64,000 bases of DNA, from assembly GCA_039545315.1 (NCBI GenBank), contig BCIM01000001.1, positions 3,716,261 through 3,780,260 on the forward strand, in the 5' to 3' direction. Made by a program: the position numbers and the translations under genes. This DNA comes from Kondoa malvinella (taxonomy: Eukaryota > Basidiomycota > Agaricostilbomycetes > Agaricostilbales > Kondoaceae). The notes under the pieces are model-generated. The model was not told where the DNA came from. It did not search any database and was given only the letters and a program-made list of their open reading frames with translations. Below are positions 46,999 to 59,467 of the stretch, in pieces (the first letter of the stretch is position 1; each line of letters starts with the position of its first letter).

Positions 46999-48070
46999 TC
47001 ATGCTTGTGGCATTGCAGTCGAAGGATCTGCCAGCTTCGCATTTAGACTCTTGATTAGATCAATACCAACACTGGAAGCTGTCTGTATGGCTTGTCTCAG
47101 AACGTCTTCTTGGCGAGAACAAGCACCGACGTACCTCGAGCAATTCATGCAACCGCCGGAACTCTATCTCCTGCGCGCCCTCCTGTCTCACACCGCAAAT
47201 ATTGCCCTTGCCATTGACTGCTACCAGCATTCGACATGGGACCGCTTCCGCTTCAAGCAAAGTCGCATCGAAGAAGCATTCTTGCCCAATCTGCCCGACC
47301 TCACTGAGCCATACACACCGAGCGAGAGACACTGGAAACTTACCACATTCAAAGTCACGCAGACAGGCAAGTCTTCTCTCCCTTCTAGAGGTGCGCCCTG
47401 ATCCCAGTAGCTTTCCAGCTCAAAATCCACTTCATTGTTTTTCTTGCCTGCCTTTCCACCTTTGAGCAATCCCTTCATCCCGCTAAGCTCTTCGTTATCC
47501 AATGTCCTATTGTCTTGATATCCTACACCACGAGTGCGAGGAATCTTTAAATCGCACAGCGCCGAGCGAGCAGCAAGAGTCAAAACATCGTGCAAGTTTC
47601 CGCCGTCTGATGAAAGGATGATGGTCTCGAGGTTGAGTGTCCAGGACTTGCGATGAGGGAGAATCATGAGCTGTGGATGTAGCGCAAGAGAAGAGAAGAG
47701 GGTTGTGAGGTAGTCTTGTAGTGCAGCTGTAGGGTCGATTGACATTGCTTCCAAAGCAGCTGGAGTGCTAATAACAGATGAGTGGAATGAGCTATCAAAA
47801 CAGCTGGTCACCAAATCACACTGACCAGTCTACGCTACAGACGACTTTGCCAGTGTTGGCATCGTTTTCGTGCAAATCTTCCGTGTCTAGCTTGACACCG
47901 CACAGAATGTCTGTCCCACCTAGCGATACCCTTGCGCTACCATTTGCTTGCCCTATGACGCCGGTAGCTACAGTTATTTTGCGATATTCTGTTCGACTTC
48001 TTCCATCTTGTCTGAATGATTTCTCGATGCAAGTCTTTGCGTACGATAGCTCGGCGGTGGAGTACGTCAT
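46999..48070 (-). CDS. RRP42: Exosome RNase-PH-like core subunit Rrp42 (EXOSC7)
   Basis: Rrp42 is one of six RNase-PH-fold proteins forming the exosome ring; it is structural rather than catalytic in eukaryotes. The start MTYSTAELSYAKTCIEKSFR is followed by QDGRSRTEYRKITVATGVIG, QANGSARVSLGGTDILCGVK and a second exon with LDNEEL- and DFELESYWDQ-type loops. Then come VGQIGQECFFDATLLEAEAV and VAVNGKGNICGVRQEGAQEI. A final 52-nt intron joins LHELLE to TASSVGIDLIKSLNAKLADP. The stop is at 46999-47001. About 300 residues. The convergent SDR ends 265 bases away. Confidence 0.88.
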
Positions 48071-48376
48071 TTGGTATCACTGCTCAGCGCTGCTCAAATT
48101 GCTTGAGAGATTGCTTGGGTATTGGATTGGCGATCTCAGACAGAAGGGCACCAGGTTGAAGAAAGACAGGATGCATGAGTCTGCGTTAGCAAGCCATTTC
48201 GGAAGACTGCTAGCTAGCGTCTGAACCTTGAACGCATGATATACATTATGTAAGGCTTTTCCGAATGTTGCAAATTTGATGTCGACCCAAACATTGGCCT
48301 TTCCAACAAGCCCCCGACTCATCAGCCTTACTGCCCTTGCTCCAGCTTGGACGAACCGAACTTCTGCCCACTATCT
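48071..48376. other. Short intergenic region RRP42 / KHDC4-like
   Basis: About 305 bases between two tandem minus-strand genes, holding RRP42 upstream sequence. Nothing else was recognised. Confidence 0.3.
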
Positions 48377-50508
48377 TTAGAGACCCGGAGGAGGAGGGAC
48401 GGCAGAGTATTGACCGCCAGATGGCTAGCGATAGTAGGCACGATTAGACTCGACTGCTTGCAATGTAGGACCAGCACTTACAGGAGGAGGTGGAGGCTGG
48501 TTTGAAGGAGGAGGTGGAGGTGGAGCACTGCCAGAAGGGGGCTGCAAGGGCGACAAGCTTGTCAACAAGCTTCGCAGGCTATTTGTTGAGACTCACCGGT
48601 GGGGGAACACCTCCGCCTTGCGCTTGCTGCTGCTGCTGTTGGTAGTAGGCGGCGCTGCATACTTATGTCAGCTAAGGGTGCACTCAGCATGTAAAATTCG
48701 CGCACTAGTACTAGAAGGTTGTGGGCGAAGACGTGAGCATCCCAAATTTATAAAGACATGACAGTCCAATTACCTGTTCGTAGTAAGCCTTGTATGCGGG
48801 ATTCTAGGGTAGTCAAAGCGTCGAAGATGAGCGAAATCAAATGATGAGATGCTGCAAACTAACCGCCATGATTCTGGCAGTCCGGCATATCAGCGGATTG
48901 AAAGCACGGCTAGCTGTCGACTCACTGTTCCCAGTACGCTTTCTGCTCTGGAGTCTGTGCAGCTTGACCCATTTGATCACCGCCTGGTGGTGGAGGTTGC
49001 TGGTATGCAGCTGCGGGCTGCGGAGGAGCTTCGCCGCCTTGTTGCTGATATGAGCCAGTGTAGCCGTACGAATTGTAGCTGTTGTAGGTTCCGTAGCCTT
49101 GTTGACCGCCAGACTGGTCCATGACAGCTTTCGCTTCGGCCCATTTCTCTTTAACAACGGAAAGCAGGTCTTCAGCCATTTCTTTTGCGCGCACTACTTG
49201 GCTTTCATCTGGTCCGCTGTGCAACCCAATGGCATTAGCTAAAATATATAGCATGAGGTCAACCGAGCGGACACAACGGCGATATGCATAGGCTCAGGCG
49301 CTTCCAAGCCAGTCTCGGGATCGATGAAACCTGAACCAATGCCCTTGATCTGGACTTTGGTATTTGTTTCCTGCTGAATATGCTTGACAAATAGACCCTA
49401 TGAAATGGCTTAGCAATGCTCCAATCCGGAGACAATCGTCTTACAGCCGGACCAACGATCTTTGCTCGAATGTTAAAGTTGCGCAAGCTCTCGAAACCAA
49501 TTGGAATCTTCTCTTCTGGCCAGCGTCTCTGCACAAAGGGCACATCAGTCTCGGTGCAATTGTAGTAGCAGATCACCTACCCGCTCTCTCGGCTCTCGAT
49601 CTCTGAAGCCAGGTCTTTCGGTCAAAGGACCTAGCTCTTGATCAATCAAGGCTTGTACGGCAGCAACACCCTTGTCGAGAGATTCCTTCGTTTCCGCGGT
49701 AATGTGCAAATAGAGTGGAGGTGCATCGCCGCTGGCTCGAGTTTTGTCTGGATACCAGGTTCCCTTCGTCGTGACAGTAGCGCCAGTATCGGTTCGAATC
49801 TACGCGCAAAGAGGTAGAATGAGCTGAGAATCCTTCTTTCAGCGCTCGAGAGCGGGCTGCTGACCTGGTGAGCACAACAAAATTAAGTAAGTATTTCTCG
49901 ATACTCGACACAGAGTCGTCCGCTAGAAGACTTTAGAAGGAGACAAGAGAGCGTCAGAGAGCTCATTATCGAACGAATAATTAGACGTTAGATGTCAGAA
50001 GCAATTTGAGCATCAGCGTCAGCAAAGCTCTCCGCATACATGTTTGACTGCGCGATTGTTGGCGGCAACAAGAGAAGAGAAGGGCTAATCAGCAATGCGC
50101 CTTACCTGTGCTTGGCTACCTCCTTTGGTCAACATGTATCGATTTCTCAAGTCGTTGATCTCCACGTCCTTGACAAATTCTGGGTCTTTGGCTTCCCTCT
50201 GGTCATTGCCTAGAGGTCCACCTGGCGAGAAAGCTTTGGCACCGCCGGCGTATTGCGCAGCGAGTTGTGCCGCGATTTTGGCTGAGATATTGTGATGAGC
50301 TGCTATTGTACAGGCTTTAACCAAATGTAGCACTGACCTGCTGCGTCCATAGCAGACCCCCCGTCAGCTACAGAAGGCGAATCACTGCGCATCTTTGATG
50401 CTGCGGGCCCAGGGCTTCCTTCTTCGTCTGAAATTGTTATGCTAGTCGTCAGTCTGCCGCTCTATCACAGCTGTGCAGCTGTTCCTTACCCCATTTTCTT
50501 TTGGACAT
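48377..50508 (-). CDS. KH-domain RNA-binding protein, KHDC4/BLOM7-like
   Basis: It starts MSKRKWGDEEGSPGPAASK. After an Ala-rich linker comes VEINDLRNRYMLTKGGSQAQ joined to IRTDTGATVTTKGTWYPDKT, the first KH-like unit. Next are PPLYLHITAETKESLDKGVA and the second KH unit FNIRAKIVGPAGLFVKHIQQ-ETNTKVQIKGIGSGFIDP. The C-terminus is Tyr/Gln/Gly-rich, then Pro-rich (PPPPPPSNQPPPPP), ending PPPPGL at 48377-48379. This order matches human KHDC4, linked to splicing. One intron (about 50104-49800) is 305 nt, far above the local norm. The join near 48650-48760 is uncertain by one base. Confidence 0.82.
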
Positions 50509-50646
50509 GTTGATATCAGAGGAGAATGTGTGGTTGATTGTTTGGGTAAGCCCTTCCCTTGAGAAGGAAAATCTGAGAAGTACAAGTACAATAATGTGTG
50601 TCTAAAATACAAGCTCTAATGAATGTCTACAATATGTCCTACACCA

Positions 50647-53600
50647 TCAGAATTGGCCGTTGGCAAGTTTGTCTGTTCCGACGGTCAGTGTGATCTTCAG
50701 CAGAAGCACAATGCGCACCTAGACCAGCAGGCACAGACCAGCCGTGCGTAGCTGCAGCTCTCTTGAAGCCTTCAACTGCCTCGGGCACTGAATAAGGGTT
50801 GCTCCATTGATTTGGGTCTAACCGAGCGGGGCGAGGTTCGGTTGAAGAAATGGCCATTTTGACTGTTTGCGTTGATCAGCGGGCAGGCTATTCAACAAAG
50901 AGGCTACATACTCTATAGTAGCACGGCCTGTATGTTGTAGGCTGAAGTCCAACCATCGGTCGTGAGCAAGTCCATGCAGATAGAACCGCCAGCAGTAACC
51001 TGCAAAATCACTAAGCTGACTGCAGATTAGCGAGACTTAGAGTCTTACATGCCCACCACCTCCATGTGCAAAAGGCAGAAAGCGCGGCGCAATGACGCGG
51101 AAGAAAGGCGGAGCGAAAGGAAATGTAGCCGGGAAGAGGACTTCGAACAAGATGCCTTTGACATCGTGCTTCACCATGTCTTGGGCCAGAGGGAGGTCAG
51201 GATCGCTATAGCAGAAGCTCAGTGTCCGCTGGCTTGTCCCATAATGACACTCACAAGCCAACTGCACGAAGGAGGTTTGCTGAACAAATACTCAAAAGCG
51301 GCGAAGCTGTACTCACTCATCTCTACAATCCAATGGAACATCTAGAGGCCAAATACAGATCAGTTTAGCTCCAAAAAAACCAGTTCGCAAACTCACATTG
51401 TCATTGGTGGTAGACGGATCAAAGTAGAAGCCAAGTTTCTGCGGACTCTCCTTCTCTTGTGCTTTCATAATCTCCTTGATGGCTCTTTGAATGTGCGCAC
51501 CTGCTGATCCAGCTGATTTAGGCGGAGGCAACGTCCGAACTTGCGCGAGCTAAGTCTGTGTATTAGATCGCGCACACATGACAGCGACAGCGCTTACGAA
51601 TTTAGGTGCAAAGGGCTCATATTCTTCTTCCTTCTCTACTTCAGAATCGATTTCAATAACGGAAGAAGCTTCGCGAATGATTTCGAGATCCGAAGGCGAG
51701 TAAACGTCCTCATCAGCTTCATCGTAGCCTCGAGAGTACACCCGCTCCAGCTTGGGCACGAGATCTGGAATTCTGACTGTCTTCTGATGCAAAGTGATTG
51801 GGAACTAGCAGAGATTATGAGCGAGAACTTTGCAAACGAATGTGGGTACCAACTCTCGGGTCAAGTGCAAGTGTTGAGCCTGCATGAGCAACAGGCTCAT
51901 CCGCTGTGATCGGCTGAGCAGCTTGCACCATCAGATACCGTGTTTGAATCCAGGCCATGTTCGGTACGACGAGATAAGGATTGGAGCTGGCGAACTTGCT
52001 TGGAGCATTGACAATCTCGCACAGAGCTGCAATTTTGGTAGCGGGGAATTCGCTGTTCTTCCAGGAAACAGCTGTGGCAGTAGCATAGTGGCCAAGCGAG
52101 ATGTCGCCCTGAAGTGCAAAGTACACGCCATGTCCTGCACAACAGTCAGCGACGACTTATAAGGATCAAGGCCGGCTTACCATAGGCGCGTCCGTTTGTT
52201 GTTTTGGAGAAGTGCAAGCCCTCTCGAAGAATGGAATGCCAATTCTTGCAGGCGCTCCCATGAAATGCAAACAGAGAGGGGTATCGCGATGCGTTTGCGT
52301 CTTCCCCTTCGTTTTTCTCCATCTCCTTGCGAAAGACAGTTTCTTTCGACGGATCACCGGTTATGAAGCGGAATTGGCGATAAGTCCTTGGGATGCCGTC
52401 GAGCATGAGATCGACCTCATCGATTTCGCGAAGGTAACCTATACACGCATGAGTCAGAAACACTGAGCCGCAAATAGTAGAGACTTACTTGTATTAGAGG
52501 CAACAATCCACCTGAGGATGTTCCAAGCCGACGGAGGCACTGTGCCATCTTTAATGTCTGCCAGCTTTCTAGCTTTTGCACTCTTTTGCTCTCTGCATGA
52601 CATCAAAGGTCAGGTGTGACAATCGTAAGCAGGTGAAGCCATACTCGACAGTCAAATTGGCGCCTGTTAGCCACTTTTGCATCTGCTTACAAGTTCAGAC
52701 GCCAGACGCAAAGATATTATTCTGCATAGACTGACCTCGGCAACAGGAGGAATGTGATTGATGAGCGTAGCAATACCTTCGAGTTTCTCTTTTCTAGTAG
52801 CCAAGGTTTCGAACGCAGTCTCTTCGACTTCGGGCTTCCAGGCGGCGAGACCCGCTTTTGGCACACGCAGATTCATCTCAGTCGGAGGCAGCATCTTTTC
52901 TGGCATTTCTGATTCGAAGGAGGAAAAGTAAGCGAGCTGAATCAGGATATCGACTGCTGAACTGTTGTGAATGATTTCGTATTCAACAGAAGGGCCAAGG
53001 TTCAAGCTCATATACTGTTGCATGGTATCAGCTGTATGACAGGGTGCAGAACATTATAATTTGCCTGAAAGAGACACAGAGCATCGGTGCAAACGTAAGG
53101 TTTAATTGTAACATCTTCCAAACTTCGATGGCAGATCTGTCCTTAAGTCAGCAATAATTGTTTACAGTCAGACTGTGCAGCTGACAAGACAGAAACGAGG
53201 CGACATGACGAAGCGACGAAGGAAGAACGCCCAAACAATCAGAGGTAGATTTTCTTTGGTCGAACCTTTGGCGAGCGGGTCAACGGGAAGCTGATCACAC
53301 GATGAAGTACGTATCAGCATCACTTAAAAGAGCCTTCCGATCACTGACTCTGTAGTCTAATTCCTCTTCTTCCTTATCGGCAGCCTGTGCCTTCTTCTTC
53401 AGATACTTGACTTCGACTCCAGGTCTGACGTTGATGGTAAACTTTTCGGCACCAGCCCAACCTATACCGTCATGAAAGAGACGAAAGCTGAGTGCCTGAT
53501 GGAAGCAGTCTTTCATCGTGGTTGTGAGTGGACTTGTCAATGCAAAAGCTTCGATTTCGCCCTCGGTCCAAGGACTCATAGATGAATGGGATCGGAAAGC

Positions 53601-54885
53601 GCTCTGTATGTCAATAGAGCATGAGATATCTGAAGACCAGTATCCAGGATGACTTACAGCTATAGCTGACTTGCTGGGTTTCGCTTTGGGCGAAAGTCCA
53701 ACTACGACTCGGGTAGTTCTAGCAGCGGCATAGTCCTTGACAGAGATAGGGTACCGGTCTAAAGCGATCAGGAGAACCAAATAGGTGTTTGGCACGAGAA
53801 GTTTCGCATCCCAGGCATGGAGAGCTCTTGGTTCGACACCGATTTCGCTGACTTTGGTCGAGATTGAGACGACATGCGTTCCATCAGGCAAATGGCAGTA
53901 TCCAGGGCGATACTTGGCACCAATGATACCACGAAAGTCACTGAAGTACGGTCAATCACAGTGGTACAATCAGAAGAATGTGGGCTCACTTTCTGAGCTG
54001 TTTCATCACGGCTGGATCCGGACCACCTCTCTGCAAATTGGTCAAGCCGAAGAGATCGTCATGTGCGTCCATCGTGTCATAGTCCGAATCCTCTTCATCC
54101 TCATCGTCGGCAGCAATGCCGCTCGCGCCCTTTTGCAGACTGCGAGGAGCCGAAGAAATGCAAAGCTTTTTGAATGCAGCTACTACTTCTTTACCGGATA
54201 TCTGCTGTAGAACGAAGCTGACGAGTTCTTTGAGGCGAATAGGTCCCCTGTCTGAGACGCTGTGAAGTGAAAGCGGGAGACATAAGGGATGCTCAGGCAA
54301 TCGAGATCAAACTTACGATTCGATCGCATCATTGACGTTGTCATCTAGATCATCATCTGCCCAAACAGTGAAGGCATGCGATTCTCCATAAGCGTTTGGA
54401 CGTAGAACCATGGCATTGAACCTGAAAGAGTGGGATCAATATACAACGAGGCAGGTGTCAGCGAGCACGAACAAGATATTGCGCTTCTTGTTTGCTGGAT
54501 TCGGTACTTTGAAGACGACAGAATGCTCAGAATCGCCATTTGCGACACCTGCCAGACAATCAGCTCTGAGAGATTATAGCGCATACTGAGCGCAACACAC
54601 CTTTGACGGCATGATCTGATCCTCCAAAGACAGCTTTGAGCGCTGCGAGATCCGCTTTGAAGCCAGCTTCTCCATTCAAGTTGGAAGTTGGGTGCAGTTG
54701 CGGTGCGCTTGCGTCAGGCAGCTTGGATGGTCCAGCGACGGGTTCTTGCCTGGATGAATGATACGTGTGAGTCAAGTATGAGAAGCAGAGTGTAGGGCAG
54801 ACATTTCGACGTCTGACGAGTCTGAAGAAATGAGCGTCACGTCTGCTTCAGGGCCGGCAGTCTTTTGTTTCTTGCGCGGAGGCAT
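50647..54885 (-). CDS. PARP catalytic domain fused to a ubiquitin-conjugating (E2-like) domain
   Basis: From MPPRKKQKTAGPEADVTLIS, a large protein extends through several acidic and helical exons. It reaches a PARP domain: SLFAFHGSACKNWHSIL (His at 52260-52262), AYGHGVYFALQGDISL (Tyr at 52121-52123) and NPYLVVPNMAWIQTRYLMV. The C-terminal third is a UBC fold: FPFAPPFFRVIAPRFLP, then AHGGGGHVTAGGSICMDLL (Cys at 50976-50978) and TTDGWTSAYNIQAVLL. It ends HGWSVPAGLDKLANGQF. Fungal PARP-UBC fusions of about 1,200 residues are known, and this size fits. The usual catalytic Glu position reads Pro. Exon joins in the N-terminal half are approximate. Confidence 0.85.
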
Positions 54886-55055
54886 GGACCTTTGGGAAAG
54901 CACTCGAATGCTCTTGCTGGAGAGAAAGGGGAGCTCGAAGAAAGCTTCGACAGTTGTTGAAGTCTAAGCTCAAGGACGTATTCTACAAGCGTGTTTCGCA
55001 CGGTCAACAATGGCTATCTGCATCATTACTGCCAGATATGCCCATACACTGACAC

Positions 55056-58000
55056 TTAGCAGTGCTCCTTTCTCATTGGCACGCGCAGAACAAAGGAAAG
55101 GGACGATTTAGTGAGCATACAAACTGTGAGCTGCAAAGCAACATCAATGAGAGAGGTCCTTCGCACAGAAGAGAGCAGCTGACCGACGTCCATAGAGGCT
55201 TGTAGCTCTCTATTGGCAAAGATACTGTTCAGCGTTGATTCTGCACATGGCAATGATGCTAAAGACTTACTTGAAATTACGCCTGACAAAGCCCTGTTGC
55301 TCTAGCTTGTCCATGATCAGGTCACAATCCCGCTGTCTCTGTTGTTCCCATCGCTTGCCCAGCTCGACATCTTTTGGTCTGGGATGAGCATTGTCGGTTT
55401 TCCTGTATTGTTCCGCTATCGCTTCTAGCTCTTGCACTCGGTTCCACTCCCAGTGTCGAAGATCACGATAGCAGCGCGTCTTCTTGAGACATTCAGATCC
55501 GACAGCAAAGGTGTGTATTTCGGTGCCCATAAAGCTCTTCGCATCGTCGGAATCAGACGAATCCGAGTTATAGTTTGCCTTCCCCGTAGGCTTGAATGTC
55601 GATCCTGCTAGAGTATCAGTCCTGCAAAGTCATCCAAAAGATCGACGAACTGTCGTAGAATCTACCAGACAAAGTAATCTCTACCTTGCTTTTCCTTCCG
55701 CCTCTACAGCCATCATCAGAGTGGTACCAATCTGACATAGCTAGACCCACAGTTTGCAAGCATCGCATCCTTCCTTTATATAGTTCAAGGTATCCTCAGA
55801 GAACTCAGGTAGCTCAATAGCGCGCAGGAATCTCGACTTCCAAGCTTGGGACTTGACAAGGGACGAAAGAATGCCTTGAATCAGTTGAGAAATCTTGTTT
55901 TGGCTCTGTTCCAGGTGATCGCCAAAGTCAACAACATTTGGGAACAGACAGCGAAGCACCGCAAGCTAAGTTTTGCATCAACATCTAGCTCGATTTCGGT
56001 AAAGGCATGACATACCTGACAGAAGTTGCGGAAGTGGAAGATCGGCTTCTGGGTGAACTCCGAGGTGAATTGAGCAGGAATCAGAGCTCGAACGTCTTCT
56101 TGATCTTCACCGTCTTCAACAATGAAATCCGCCGAGTTGACGCTTTCTCCGCTCTCGCTGTCTTCGTCGTCGTCGCCAATCATCTGATCAGGAGGACCTT
56201 CTTCAGATGCGCTGCTGGCTACACGAGGTTGCTCTTCATCATCGCTGTCTGGTATCACAGTCGGCTTGCCCTTATTCTGCTTGCGTTGTCTGATCTTGGC
56301 CAGGATTGCATTGCGCGCTTCGGTCTTCTTACCCAAAGTTGACTTGCTCCTCAGCTTTGTGGGTTGTAGAACTATCATAACCTCAGCCTAATCATTGGGC
56401 CAGACTGAAAGCCAACCTTCAAAGTCCATTCCTAAATCATCCGGCTCTTCATCTTCCTCTTCACTGACAGCCTTCTTTCGCCTCCTCTTTTTGCAGCTCT
56501 TTACTACTACCGGCTCTTCGACATCGCTCTCAACCAGAAACTCCTCCGATTCGGATTCATCAGAGTCTTTGCCCTTCTTTGATTTATTCTTCTTTGGGCT
56601 CCGTGTTGGACTGCTTCCGTGTTTCTTTCGCTTTTCTCTCTTGCTTAAACTAGGCTCGGATATTTCTTCGTCCGATAGAGGTTCTGGCACACGCTTCTTC
56701 GACTTCTTCTTTGGCGACACCGAATATAGATGGGCCTCTTCAGCAGGAGGAAGAAAATCGTCTTCTTCACTAAAAGCTGACTTGGATGTTGAAGCAGAAG
56801 GTCTCGATTTGCTCGTTGAAGCAGCAGCTGAGGTCGAAGGTTTGGCTTTGGCTGCAGATTTGGTAGCAGACTCGATCGACTTGGACACCTCAGGTAGATC
56901 AGAGGAAGCTGCGGAGGGAATGCGCGTCTTCTTCGAGGTAGAAAGATGGACTTTCGTTTTAGACTTGGAAGAAACTTTCATCGAATCTGGAGCGTCTTCA
57001 TCTGTCGATTGATCAGACCAGACTAGGTTCTTTTTCCACGATGCCTCCTTCTTATTCTTGATCTTCTTTGCAGACGACGGGCCAGGCAGATCGAGCTTGT
57101 CTGGCAGATCATCGTCTGATAAGGACTTCTTGCTAGAAGTAGTAGCGCGGACTTTCTTTCTCGGTGAAGGAGAGAATAGCTGGATTGATGGATCCGATGA
57201 GTCTTCGGGAGGCGTATCCAGCAAGCGCTTCTTCCCTTTCTCTTTTGCCGAAGAAGGTACGTAAAAGGTGCTCTTGTCTATCGGTCTTTGCGACAAAGGC
57301 TTCTTTGCGCTGGAGGAAGACTTGATGACTTTACTGCGCTCCGGAGAGACGAGAGGCTGATCGTCTGCTGATTCAAATTCGTAGGCTTCTGGAAAGATGG
57401 ATTGCCCAAGGGTATCCATTTCGCTCGTGAGACCTGTCTTCTCTTGCGATGCGCTTGCAGAGCTCATAGATCTTGATTGAGCGCTCATAGAACGCTTCGC
57501 AGGTTGTACCTAATCCCAATTCTAACAGAAGCTCTCCGAAGATTAGGGAAGACCGTACGGGTTGAATATCACTATCGGAAGAGCTGCTATCCGCAACGAT
57601 AGCCACAGGCCTAGGCGTATCCTTCTTTGCAGGAGACCCAGTAGCAGGAACCTTGGTAGCTTTGATTGTGTTCTCCTTCTTTGGCGTCGAGCGAACAATA
57701 AGGACATCACTAGGTTTAGGAGAAGGTTTGGGAGTAGGAGCAAGAGTAGAAGACTTTCTGGCATAGCCTAGTTTACGACGCGGCGTAGCTTGAGTGGCAG
57801 GCGGAAGAGTATCCCGAATAGATTGCTCAATAGCATTGTCCAGCTCAAGCTCTGGAGCCAACTGAGCATCACCAAGGTCACGCTCGCCGACGTTGTCATC
57901 CTCAGGCTTGTAGTATTTGTTGCGAGAGCGTTTCACGTCCTCCGTTCGACTGTTGAACGATCTTGAAGCGATACCTCCATCTAACGTTGTCTGCTTTTCT

Positions 58001-58074
58001 TGTTTCTGAGGCGATTTGGGCTTTGCTCTCCTGCTTGAATCCTTGAAGGAATAGTCATCCAGCGTTTTGGACAT
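55056..58074 (-). CDS. Nuclear-type disordered protein with DUF4211 domain
   Basis: The start MSKTLDDYSFKDSSRRAKPK opens a long Lys/Ser/Glu-rich region with many basic clusters (KKKSKKR, KKRRRKK) and acidic patches. The start could instead be at 58146, in frame. A conserved block begins DFIVEDGEDQEDVRALIPAQ and continues FTQKPIFHFRNFCQ. It then runs through LEQSQNKISQLIQGILSSLV, CDACKLW and RCYRDLRHWEWNRVQELEAI. This fits the fungal DUF4211 family, mostly uncharacterised nuclear proteins. Several introns are inferred and the last exon ends at 55056-55058. No enzymatic motif is seen. The C-terminal two exons are the least certain. Confidence 0.7.
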
Positions 58075-59467
58075 GGTCACCTCAAGAAAAGAAGCACGCG
58101 GTCTGCTCATGAAGAGTCTATTGCAGGTCCTTCGAAACTTTGGCACAGCTCTCTGCTGCAGCCGGTCCAGTCCACAGTCTGCTGAGACAATTCACCTATC
58201 TCGTTATAAGAGCTCGCCATTCTCGCCTGTACATCTCAGTCACCGCAAATCTGATGCGCCCTGCTCAATTTCCTTCTCTATCAAACAAGCTCGCACAAGA
58301 GGCTTTCGTGTCATAGACTCAGCGAGCTATCGTCCGCTGCGTGAACAAATAAGGCCAGCTGTCTTTGCTCGCATGGACGGCAACGATACAGTTATTGCCC
58401 GAATTCACTGCAAGGCTTCTTTCAGACTTCTTCCAAGACCCAATTCAACCAACAAGGTAGCTTCTGCATATGTAAAGCGTATTGGAGCATTGGTGATGGC
58501 TTGTCTACCTTACTTTGCTATATCCACCGCATCATCTTTTCCCACCCGGCAGCTATGACAAGGCTTTCTGCACTACTCCACTCGTTTCGGGAATGATCAC
58601 TATCACTGCAAATCGATGTGCATCAAACGAAGGCCGTGCAGCTACACCAGATGGTCCAAAATTCCTTTGTTCATCAAGGTGCCCATCTTGGCATGCGTGA
58701 AGACTTGGCTTGGCTCTGGTTGCAACATGCTCTATACATTATCAAGGATACTATGATCCAGCGCGCAACAACGCATATCCCTCGGACACCCATAAGGCAA
58801 GCGGTCGCCCGGAAGAGACTTCGCCTTGATATTGCTAGACCGATTGAATCGTACGTCTGGTATACGTGCGGAATGCTCTCCAAGAAGATCCACTAGTGAT
58901 CAAGTGGAGGCTCGGGGGATCGAAGGTGGTTTAAGACATGTGCATGCTCGTATCGGGAGGTCGCTTTCAAGAGCGTTTCTTGCGCGCAGACGCAGTTCAG
59001 GCGATACGTAAAAGTCAAGTCTGCCAGCGTGGCAATCGGAAAGTGTGTGAGCATCGTAAATACTGCTTGGGTCGGTGCACAAGGGTTAAGAAGGATCTGC
59101 TTGACTGAAGTGAGTCCTCTGTGTACACTTCCTTTAGCAGCTGACACTTCTACAATGTGCAGAAGGAACCATAACTCTGCCTTAATCTCGCAGCGCTTCT
59201 TGTTCCACACAGAGCTGCACAACAATCGCAAGAGACGAGTATCAGTGTGATCTGCGGGAGGAGAAGGCATCGGCAAGCTTAACACGCGGGATATATATTA
59301 TTAGATCTACTGCTTGTATAGCTTTGCGACTAGTTCGGAATGTCTTCGCGTCATTGACACAAAGTTGCTTGCGAGGCAGTTTCTACCCTCGACCATCAAC
59401 TGCCCAGTTGTAGTCTACGTATACCCACTAGTCTCCTTTGATACTCTGCAACAACACAACCTCCAGA
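58075..59467. other. Long divergent region with unassigned open frames
   Basis: About 1.4 kb between the DUF4211 start and SHP1. A plus-strand frame at 58618-58866 reads QLHQMVQNSFVHQGAHLGMR then VARKRLRLDIARPIES and ends near a GTACGT donor, like an internal exon. It lacks an in-frame ATG. I could not connect it to other exons or a family. Confidence 0.3.

Noticed and set aside
47080..47150. Apparent frame loss at the RRP42 C-terminus
   Set aside because: A 52-nt intron ending CCATACAG restores TASSVGIDLIKSLN, the expected ending.
49785..49805. GGTTCGAATC resembling a tRNA B box
   Set aside because: It is KH-domain coding sequence (IRTD on the minus strand) and has no tRNA fold around it.
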